Shown here piece by piece: positions 11,701-23,700 of a stretch of 64,000 nucleotides of DNA (its first letter is position 1; each line of letters opens with the position of its first letter). The position numbers and the translations under genes were made by a program. The stretch lies in assembly GCF_041260155.1 (NCBI RefSeq), contig NC_091941.1, positions 25,542,247 through 25,606,246 on the forward strand. Reading direction: 5' to 3'. The DNA is from Ptychodera flava. Taxonomy: Eukaryota; Hemichordata; Enteropneusta; Ptychoderidae. The notes under the pieces were generated by a model that saw only the letters and a list, made by a program, of their open reading frames with translations, ran no database searches and had not been told where the DNA came from.

Positions 11701-14700
11701 GAGACTCTCCCTCCTAAAGGATATGTGAATTTGTCATCACGTATTAGTTTGTCAATTTTCAATACATTCTGATGTTTTTATATGCTACTGGAATGTTATA
11801 TTGATGCATTAGGGATAGTAACTGTCTTTTTTTCACTCTTTCTCTTTGTCAACTGGATCTTTCTTGGTCCTAAAGTTGTTGGAAAGTTTTGATGAGACTC
11901 AAGATATCAAGAGTTGCAGGAAAGGCAACATTGTTACTTACTTTGTAACCACAGATTTTATGGTTGAAACTATTAAAATCACATGTAAAGGGATCAGAAT
12001 ACTTATATATATCCCATGGTATTTTTCTCTGTTTGACGTCATCGTATACAAGTGTTTTTCGCGGAGCCGTACAACTTCGAGCCGAAGGCGAGAAGTTGTG
12101 CGGCTCCGCGAAAAACACGAGTATACGATGACGTCAAACAGAGAAAAATACCATGGGATTATATATTTATCACATGAACAGTCTTCTTATTTTTCTTTTG
12201 ACGTAGATGGATCAAAATTATCGTAACAAATTGCATGAATTTCGTCGCGATTTGTGTTTTACTTACGCGGATTACTTTCATTTAAAGAGTAAAGCGGCCC
12301 GTCACTCAGGAGATACTTTCATTCATAAATCCCATCAAGCTGAAATTTGCTACATGAAATAGTATCTCCACCAACCAGACATACGGTTCGGTCATGTGAA
12401 CCTGTCAATCATTGTCTCGCGCTGTACCGATGCCAAGGCAAGTCGGCCATCGGTACGGTCGACATAACCTTCATCGTGCTAGCGACGGATAGCCACAGTA
12501 TTCAGAGTTATTCAGAATATTTACAAATAGATTTATTAAGTAAATGCAACGACACGATCGAAACAGTAATTCTCATTCTCAGAGATTCCGTGGCTTTTCA
12601 AAATATCACACAAGTTTACGACTGTGGCGAGCGCGAAAGATTCCGCTCGATGACACACAGAGTGTACCTCATTGCATGTTTACGCCCACAACGCTGCCGT
12701 CACCGGTCTCTGCCATGCCGTGTCAACTCGTTAATCCCGATCTCGGTCGTCAATGTTTTCGTCTTAAGGATTTTGATGTTTGCAGTGACATATATCTCAC
12801 CCGTAGATACATCCTAGGTAATTTTACTTGACGGAAACTCTGTTTTGAGTGTTGTCTGAGTCAACTTTTGAAGTACATCGGATTCCACAGCGCTGCAATG
12901 CATAAGCTTATAGCCTACAGCTCAACAGTTGATGTCTTCGCTAGCGCTACAACCTTACGCCGCTACAGGTTTGATTCCGAGCAAGAATTTACGGAATTTT
13001 TTGTATGATGAAGGAAATTTATCGTTGTTAGTCGAATGACTTTATGCTTGTGCCTGTATGTCGCTTTCCCGAAGATTATACTGTACTCCTTTATTCAGTT
13101 GAACTTCCGTTGAGGTGAAGATTTTAGGTTTATCGCCAACCGGGATCGCCAGGTACGACGTCCACATTGAGCCTTACGAGGCGACTCGACTGGATCGGCG
13201 GTATCCCCATTCGATTCTCGGGAACAGCTATAGTTTTAGCGACTCGAAATTTCGCTGGACATGCCTTCTATGTTTCCATGTGTGAATTTATCGGGTCACC
13301 TTTTTTGAAAAAGTGTCATGAGAGCATGGCACATGGCATCGATCACGACAAATCGGTCTATGTTCACGTCGCGACCCGCATGAAGGGTACATGCAAGAAA
13401 AAAGTTCCGGTTGATGACGTACAACAGGGGTAATTCGGATTTCTTATCCGTCCTGTTCTACGTCACACAGGTGGGAATTCGGGCCAGTTCATGTGATACA
13501 GAGGAGAAGACAAAATTTTGTTAAAATTCAAACCGTATGATTACTATCAACATCATTGAAATCACCGAGCATTTTAATTTGTCAACACAGCCTGTGTAAT
13601 TTGAGATGCGCATTGTTTTTGTTGTCAAATGAATTTGTAACTAGACAAATCGTTCAGTTTAATCGATAATGACAACACTGGCTGTGTCGTATGTTTTGTC
13701 TTCATTTTCTCAACCTGAACACTTAGTCACTTTACTGCCGGCCCTGTGATATTGAGTTCCTCTCAGTGTATAAAACCATTTTGAAACACAACTCATTGTC
13801 AAAGTGGAATCACAGTGATAGTCCCAATATTGTTCTGTAATCAGCCCTTTCACCACCATAGTTTGGCCCAAAACCAATTGTTATCAATGGTGATTGCAGA
13901 CTATTCACTGGGATTTGGGGGAACAGGTTAAATTCTGCTATATTAAAAGTGACTTCCTTATTCCCCCCCCCCTCCTCCCACTTCCATTGTTATTCTGAAC
14001 ACGTATCAGGAAATGGACTGCCCTGACCCAGGTGGCCATATGGCAAAGTATGAAAAAAACAAAAAAACAATGCTTGTATATTAAATTTACTTTACCTCAA
14101 ATGCCCATCTGGCTGGTGAGTAAGTACAGGTAGCTTGAATAAACATCACTCAATGGATATATTTACTTGCCTTTTTGCAGGGCAGAGTCCAGAGTCATAA
14201 AGTCTGTCAATTCTTTCCACTTTGTGAATTCCATTACGGCAGTGTTCTCATCCTGGGGATGATTGTCTTCCATTCCAGCCTTCTCCATAGTCTTGCTTGT
14301 GTCTTCCTCATGGAATGATTTGCCAGTGGGGATGACTTCTCCTTGGTTGTCAGAGGTTGTTGCTGTTGATGTCGCCATGGCGAAATTTTCCCCTTGCCTA
14401 CCTTTGTCAGACTTGAGAGAGTCTTTCTTGTCAAAAAACATAGACAGTTCTCTTAGGACAGCTGCAGTTAAGGTTTCGGAATCTTCAGATTCCATTTTGC
14501 AAGGTACAGCTGTCTGACATTCACGCCAAGAATAGCCTTCTGGAGAAGATGTGAAGATTTTTTCCTTGTGCAATCTAACTTAAATATTGCTAAACAAATA
14601 TTGGTAACAATTTCAAATTATCTTTGGGTACCCGCAAGTCTGTACAGCTCTTTTGGGCGAATGTATTAAAAGATAGGCGGATATTTGCTGTCGGAAAGAA

Positions 14701-17700
14701 ACATACTGTGTCAGTTTTGTGATAATTAAACTGACATTTTCCTACCGAAAGCAAATGAAAGTTGCAACAGAGGAACAATAGATAATTGTGCATATTTGCT
14801 TTTTGCGTGCTATTGGCTGGTATGTGCATTTGGCGACAGCTGTAGCAAAGGGGAGACCTGTTGTGATGTATACCTTGCATAGATGAGTCAGTGAACTCAT
14901 GTACCTTCTATTATAGGGTCATTGCTCTCCTAACATTTGCTGTCTTGATTAATTCAGCTTTTGATTTGGAGTGGAATTGCAGACCTTAGGCAGTGTCATT
15001 CCATTAAAGGAGTATTTCTTCCCAGCGGCTTTTTGTGCATCTGAGATAACATTTGTGAGACAGTTTTGATGGAGAATGAGTGCTTTGCATTAATGACTGA
15101 AAAAAAAGCCTTGATAAGCATTTTAATGCCAGAGGTTGCACAGCGAAAGAGCGAGCAATGGGGAGGGGATCTGTTGTCGTATGACAAAGAGCACCAAAAC
15201 ACAGCAGTTTCATCACAATATCAAGGAACATTACAAATGATATTTTGCACATTTAGGGTTGTGGCACTGACATTACACTTTCATGTACCATCTTGATACA
15301 ATATTGAGCTATGCTTCTGAAGCCATACCTCTTGCAGATTTATACTTCTATGATGTTGTACAGTCAGTATCTCTCACTTTTAGTGCATTTGTGACAATGT
15401 TGTTCTCACTGTCACTTTGGAGAGTTAACATGCTCCCAACATCCTGGCCAGCCTACATAGATGAAGTCACCAATATAAAATTAAAATACTTATGATATTA
15501 TCTGAAGTGCCTCCAAGTGTAATTTCAAAGTGCAGACTACAACATTTGATCTACATATGCGAATGTAATCTTTGTGAAAAATAAAAGGCAAATCTGAAAT
15601 TGGATGCACTTATCCAAATACCGCCAACCAGGCCAGGGTGTCATAGTGAACATATTGCATGGATGTGAGGGCGCTTTTCCCCATAGCATTACTTAAGGAG
15701 TAAATTGAGGTACATGATGAATGCTGTAAACATTTACGTTTCGTGTTTCTTTTAATGCAAAAGTGGTGGAAATCAAGATGTTGTGAGGGGCTATGATTTC
15801 TTAGTCAACGCAGTATGGCCAGAAATCGTCGCAAGTATCGAGGGACACACCGCATCCATATTTGCACCGGGTAATCCAGATGTGTTTCACCAGGTGAGTC
15901 AAAATGTCAGCTTTGGTGAGGCAGGAGGGAGTCAAACATACTGTGTTGTCAAATTTTGCTCCTAGCTTAAGAAGAATCAGACCTTAAGTACCATTGCTAG
16001 CTTTACTTAAAAGGGTTGGGGAAGGTAAAGGTGGAGGGGAGACTAACAAATCCTGAGATGTATTGGGAAAGAGTTATGAACAGAATGTTAACAATCAGAA
16101 TATTATGCATGTACATGCTTTTCAGGACTTTCAATTTTTTTGATGACAAAATTTATTTCTCTGTCACTTGTTTGTCATTATTGTTAAAGTAAAGTTGATT
16201 CGCCCTTTTCCTTACTTTCACAGAAATATCTACTAAGCATGGAGTTCCTGTCCTCTTTCGAGAGACACTGCGGCTCCCAGGCTAGTGTTAAGAGACTGCG
16301 TGCCCATCCAAGCTACAGCACCTTCATGAGTAAATGGAGTCTTCCAGTCTACTTCCAAATAAGGTAAAGCAAATTTTAGTTAATGCTTGTCAAAATTATA
16401 GGGAGGCTGTCTTTGTTGTAGAGATCATATGGTATTTTGTCTGTATCTTATTGTTGATAGTCACAAAAAATATCAAACATAGATGAAAACTACAAGTGGA
16501 CTACACCCTATGGCTGTTAAAAATGTTTTTGTTGTCAGTTATTTTTGTTGTGAGATATGTTTAATCTGGCAAAGAACCTAGAGAGTTATTCAACTTTGTC
16601 GCAACCCTTTCTGACAAATAAATAAAGTGCTTGCTGAGGTGATTCTACTGAATTTCTATCTTGTGAGAAAGTCATACAAACCATCTCTGTCATTTTCAGA
16701 TTCCAAGAGATTGCTGGTTCCTTTGAAACTGCTCTGCTAACACCATTCAACAGTGTCCAAGGTTAGTATTTGAATCATCTTGAGTTTTGAGAATGTTAGG
16801 GTCCATCAAGCACAAAAAGACCCAGTTACCCTTGATTTTACAGTCTCCATGTCCAAACTTGACAACATGGATTTTTCTCTCACTTCAATATTTCTATGTG
16901 TACAAGGACAAGTCATTTCTTTTTTGCTTGAAAAAGTGTGAAATACCTTCTGAATTCCATCAAAGACCATCAGTGGATGGTGCAGTGCGTGTAAAATTTA
17001 AGCTTGCTGTCCTTTATATCAGTGCTCACCCATTGTCAACCCATTTTCAGAGCATCTGTTTACCCTCTACATATATACCCTATTTCTTGTAGATATGTCT
17101 TTAGGGGGCGCTGTATCCAACACAGAGCATTTTACTCAAAATAAATTTTTTTGCAAATATTCATTCAATTTCATTAACATTTTAGCCCAAGATTAAAATA
17201 TTGTTTGGGCCCACCTTTTAGCTTGTCAAGCAGTCGTAAGTTGCATGATAAAGAAGTGTTACTTTATGCAAATGTATGCAAATCACCCGATTTCCTGGTT
17301 TCTCTTTTCTCCCAAGATTTGCAAAAGAATTTAACTCCTCTCTGGCTGGGTCAGATTTTCTAAAAGTTTCACATTATGTTCTTTAAATGCTATATAACAA
17401 AACGGCTATTTTGTTTGCAATGAAGTTCTTACATTTGAATAAGAGGCATTTTGATTTTGCTAATCATGTTTTTAATCACTTTTTTGATTTAGAATGAGGA
17501 TAGATAATCCAAAGTAAAACAGTCCTTTTCTTCCTACATATACTCTTGTTTCAAGTGAAATATTACATTTCAGAAAATGGTATCAAGTTTTTGACTTAAA
17601 TTAATTTTCATCATTGATACAAAAATTGAAGTTTTTTACCAAAAATATACACCCTTCATCCTTTGAGTATACTATTGCTACCATACTAAGCTTTAGATTC

Positions 17701-20700
17701 TCTGCTTTTTGAAATATATAGTGAGGGGGTTTCCTTGTCTTCTTAGATGAGAAATATTCTTTTGAAAAAAACTCTGTTGGCAAGATGCAGCTCCACCGTT
17801 AGCTGTTCTGCATAGTCTGTGAATGCGTTCATAGTTTCAATACGTTTCAAGATGCCAAACAGTAAAGCCTGACCATCAAATAACACAAAATGGACAAACT
17901 TTGTTCTCTCAGATGATGTGTACTTTGTTCTGCACCTCTAGACTTAATACATTCTATTTATAGAACACATTAAGGCTGATGGCCTTTTGCATTTTGATCA
18001 AATAAATTATTCATATCAAAAATCACTCATCATGCTCAACAAGAAATTTTCCAGCCTCTCATAGGACATTAAAGTGGAATGCACTTAAATTACAGATATT
18101 CAGACTCTCAAATTTTCCAATAGACAATGTTGTGCTGTTTTTTGTGGATTCATTTTGAAGTTTGTAAAGTAAATGAATTATCATTCTCGTTTTGTTTTTG
18201 AAAATCAAAAATGTAATTTTTCCCCCACAGAGTTAGCCTAGGGCCAATGACCATTTTGAGTTTCAAATATTTGTAAATTTGTATCTCTAGTGCCCAAATT
18301 TGCATGGTGATCCCTGAATTTTTATTCATGATTTTGACAGAGAATAGTTTTGATCTTTTTTAGGAAAGTGTGAGGAAAAATTTAAGTCTTTCATTTTCGA
18401 AGCATGTAGTACCTTATAACTGTGTTTGATCTCTGCTTTTGCTGCTACTAGTGCTAGTAGCTGGGTGCAACACAGTTAATGCATCATCCTCACTGAACCA
18501 AGGAGAACATTTGCAATGTGTTTCGCACCATTTATGAATCACGCACATTTTCTGACAGATGGTCATCAATAAAACATCCATTTCTTCAAGAGTCAAATGT
18601 AGATGTAGATGGGTGACATATTGTTAGCAAGAGGATATCTGCTTGATGTCAGACACAACATTTATAATAAATTTGTTGTAATTGCAGAGTGTATGACATG
18701 GAGCTGGTACTTTAGAACAGAAAATGAAAGAAAAGAAAAACACTTATCATGGGCTGACTTAAATATTGTGCCAGCATGTATTCCCACATATTGAATTCTG
18801 TAGTACTGATACCTAAAATGATATAATTTATGGAAATATGTTGAAAATTATTTTTGTGCAGGATTTGTATTATTATATTGTAACCCAGGGTCCTGAAAAT
18901 CACAATCCCAGTCCAATATGACCTTTGACCCCAGCAATTGTTGTTGTTTACTTCAGAGGAGTCCACGTTTCACTTGAATGCGACCCACACCCTGTGGCAG
19001 TGTGTCACCAAGTGTTGGGCGGATAAGATCTACTTGCCAGCGCTCTGCCACAGATTCTGGAAACTCACCCTCCAGCTCCTGTCCAGATGCTCCATATGGA
19101 TTCAAGAAATATATGATAAAGATGTAAGTCCCAGTCCATGGGAGGAAGTTGCTGAGTCAGTGAACGTTTTTTCCCCCATTTTCTGGTACACAGGTCCACC
19201 CATTGTGTGTAAGATAATAGGAATATTCCAAAGTGTGTTGGTTAAAGGGTAAACAGATAGCATTGACCACATGTATCTATGATTCTCAAAGAAGCGTGGC
19301 TCTCAAAACCCTGATTAGCCATAAAAATAGGTCAAAACAATGGTCAAACATTAAATGATTTATTGGCAATTAAGTTTGGTGCAGATGTTAAGAAATTGTT
19401 TTCAATTTACTGCGTAACTCTTGAAGTGTGACATTACGTCAATTCAGTGACGGCGACTCACTTTCATTGATGAATATCGATAGGTCACGAATCATTCACT
19501 CTGTACAATCATATCACATGCAGTAGACATATTGTTGTATTGCATATATAAACCAATGCTTAAGAGTGTTCCTTGTGTGAACTGACAATGAACTTGACCC
19601 CTGTGCTACAGATGTCACCAGAGAGTAAAAAGCAAACCCCTGGACTGCAGCATGAAGACGCTGTCCCAGCAAGTCCGCCTATCACGCTGTCACAGCTGAT
19701 TTCTCTGATATCTGACTTGGATCAGATCAATGCCAAGGTCAGTATCAGTCACAGATTTTACTAAATTGCAATGTTGATTTGACATAGTAGGAAATATGCA
19801 ATAACATTGTCAGGAACTGTATTGAATTTGAAATTTCATCAGGTTTATGTAGAACTTGATTTTGCTTTTGGTGAGAGGAGCAGCTTGACCATAAATCAGC
19901 TGATGTCATGTTTCTGGGATTATGCACAGATTTGTTCGAAATCTTGGCAGTGCGTCTGAGGCTTTGATAGTTCGTGAACAAACTTTTAATGGTAGTACTG
20001 TTTTACCTCACAGCTACCAGATCTTCTCAAGGACATGATGCAGCCTAAACTGACAAAGCTCAACTTCAAAGACTTCAGTGTCATTGAAGGTAAGTACGTT
20101 GAACTGTTTTGTCAATTACAGATGCATCATAACGCAGTTGAAAGTCGTTACCCAGTGTATCTCTGCCATATTATGTTTTAGGACATTGGGTGAGAATGCA
20201 CGTTTTGGGATCTAGACTAACGTTTATGAAACTAATTTCTCTTTGTAACGTATTCCACATTAAACAATTTGGGAAGCTGGCTGTGAAATTTAAGTATTCT
20301 ATGGTGTGACAGAGACTTGCTTAAAAAGGTCATGTTTGACTGTGCCCTTGATTTCAGAAGCCCTGAAGGAGGCACAAGAAGCCATTGTACGACTCATACC
20401 GGACATCACAGAGTACATCAGCAGTGAAATTAAAGTATCTTGCAGCGTCCACTTCAAGGCTGTCAATGATATACCAAGGCTTTATAGGAGAACAAACAGA
20501 GAGGTAAGTGTATTTGGAATGATTTGGAGGCGCATTCTGATGACCCTAAATGTTTTGTTTTGCTTTACAGTTTGTCACAACCTACGACAGAAATTATCGC
20601 TCTGATGGTTATTCAGACAGGTGTAACATTTGACAGGCTACTTCCAATTTGTACAAATATCAGTGACTGGCTGCCGAGACTAGCAACCATCATCAAAAAA

Positions 20701-23700
20701 CACTTCTTCAAAGCAGGCATGACGTACACTGTATATCAATTGTACTCTCATATTAACAGAACAGATCACGCACACATTCAAAAAGTTCTGTAATATCATG
20801 TTAATTGCAAAAGATACAGCTATACACAGCATGTGAACCGTGCCGCATGCTGTGAAGAGATTTTTTTCAGTCTCAGCCTTGCAGGAGGTCACCGATAATT
20901 GTTGCCCATTCAACGATTTGTAGTAAATTCTGAAAATATCTTAACCAGTTAAATCACAAATTATGATAAATTTTTTAATAATTTTCTTTTCTAGAAATTT
21001 CATTTCCGGTCCCCCTTATCAGCTGCCAATTTATGGTTTCATTTCCTCTTACCAAAAATGCCATTACAAATATAAATAGTTTGAATAATTTAGATGAACA
21101 GTCAAGCAGCAATTTACTTGTGAAGGAGTCTTGTACTTACATGTCAAGTTCTATCATGAAAACCCTGATATTTTATAGGCCACAAAGAAATTTCATGCTG
21201 AATACAATATTCTATATGTTTGTATAATCCCACAAATTAAGATCATTGTTTTGGTTATTTTACACAAAATTGATATAGGTCAATTAATTAGGTCAACAGG
21301 CACCGGGTGTATCACTCTGTCTGCTGCAAATGTGAACACACAAGAGATCAAAGTATGACCTATGACCCTTTGATGATTTTATGTAATATGATCGATCAAT
21401 GGTTCTATGATGTAATGGAACAACCAATGGCCTGTTTAGTGTGGAATTTTACAAGTGAATTCTGTCTTTCTAGGTTACCCGTCTTTTTCTCACTTTGAAA
21501 TACCCAGTTTTAGGATGAAGAAAGTAACAAACCATGGAATCTAATAATAATCACCTCAGCTATGCTTCAACTGTTTTAATCTTACCTTAATTCTCATTAA
21601 TGCTCAAAGTCAGATCGTATCAAACGTGAAGCGAGATTGGTTCATGTCTACAGCTGTTTCTGTATGTTATTTCTAAAATATGTGCCATGCCTTATATTTA
21701 TGTGAAATCCTTGGTTTAAAGTATAAATTGCTAAAAAAGGTCATTTCCATCAAGACTTCTCAAATCTCACAACTTGTCATCATGCATGTATCAGCTTACC
21801 TGTCAAATACATTCAGCTCTTTTATTCTAGTACAAGGTGTCTGTTTACATTTCATCAAAACAGAATCAGTCGGCTGTGACGCATATCTAGATTCATGGAA
21901 ATCCCATTTGATTTCTCTCATATTGACCTATGGCCTATTTTCTCTGATGTGACGCTTTCCCATTTCAGGTCCCCAGCAAGTCTTCCGTCTACGTGGATAA
22001 CGTCGTGAGACCCCTGAAGGTGTTTTTAGAAGAGAATGGTGACAAGTTGTCACAAGAGAGACGAGACAGATGGTTGGTTAGCATTTTAACTCACCTGACC
22101 AAGGAGTAAGTCAATCAGTCTATAAATTCTACTGGCATATGGTTTAATCCTGTTATGTGTAATCATATACCCTCAAGACATACTGGTTTAAGGTAGAATG
22201 CACCTCTGGGACAGATATTCAGACTCTCAAACTTTTACAATTTTTTTCCTGATCTATCACTTGTGGGGGCACATTTTAAAGCTCTTTGTGTAAAAAATTT
22301 TCACCATAAAATCGAAATTTTTTTTTTCTGCATTGACTTAACACAGGGATGGTGACCATTTTGAATTTCAAATATTGGTAAATCTTTGGTAATTTGTTCT
22401 ACAGGACTAAAATTTTAATTGCACTGTGACCCCCGATTTTTGTTTGTGATTTTGAAAGAGAGTGGTTGAAAGTTTGAATCAAAGTGTGAATCAGTCAACT
22501 AGAACCCGGAATTGTTCTGCCGATATTGGTTTAAAAGAGTCAAAGTTTTGTATGAGAGAGCTAGAGTTATTTAGGCCCACTGTAATTCTAAAAGTAATTT
22601 TCAAAAAACCTGAATCGTCACATCTGTGTTGATTATACTTTTGCCAAAGAGTATACGTAGAATTTTAATGAATCAAATTTGCCAAACCAAGTCTTGTAAG
22701 ATGAAAGCATGAATGAAAGTTGTAAATACAGAGTCATGAGAGACTGTTCAATAGTTTTGAATTCTTAGGTGTATGAAATATATGTATTTGATATTGCACT
22801 CATGGCATGATTTGACTCCAAAATTTCTCAAGGAAACAATGATACAGAAGTTTCAGTTTAACGCGCAAGTTATGAAATTTTGCCGCACTGCTCACATAGA
22901 ATCTACATGATGTAATGAGAGTCAGTGAGGACAACAGTCACCTTTTATTGGTGGTAACGTTTCAACTTTAATAAACACACAGGTACCTAGGAGTGACCAC
23001 GGACGTTCTGGACTCGGTGAAGAAGATGGAAGAAAGTCTGAAGAAACTCAAAATGCGCAAAGTGACGTCTGTCAGCAACTTCAGTGCAGACGGAATGAGT
23101 GACGACGACAAGATCAGACTTCAGTTAGCACTAGATGTCAGGCAGTTCTCAGAAACTGTAAGTACCGGTACATACCTGCTCCGGGCAGTAGATATTGATA
23201 TAAGGCAGGACATATTTTTCGGTGGTCAGTGTTTTCTCCAGGATGCAAATCCCCCTATCTAATCAAAATCCCCCTGTAAAAAAAATCACAAGTGTACTAT
23301 TATTCCCACAATCAGAGCTAAATCTACCCAAAATCTTCAAGCAGTTGGGGGGGGGGGGGGGGGGGGGGGGGGGAACGACATTTCCTTCTTGTGACAGAAC
23401 CTGGAGAAAACACTGGTGTTAGATATTACAACTGCTTTGTAATTATGAGAAGTCTATGCGTGTTGCAATTTGATACCACATATAGTTTGCAGTAATTCTC
23501 AGCTGTTTTTGCCTGAATGAAGCTTTTATTCAACATTCCTAAATTAATGTGCATTGTTTACATATGCAAATATACTGATGACTCCTTATCAACGGAGCAA
23601 ATCCACATACCCAGTCCCTGGGTTGGTGCATATAACACAATAACCCATCTTTTCATTCACAGATGGAGCAACTTGGCATATCCAGTTCCGACGTACCGTG

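Noticed and set aside
12347..12831. ORFs of 156 and 95 codons in COG2 intron
   Set aside because: Overlapping frames with Cys/Arg-rich, low-likelihood composition and no family resemblance; probably element filler.
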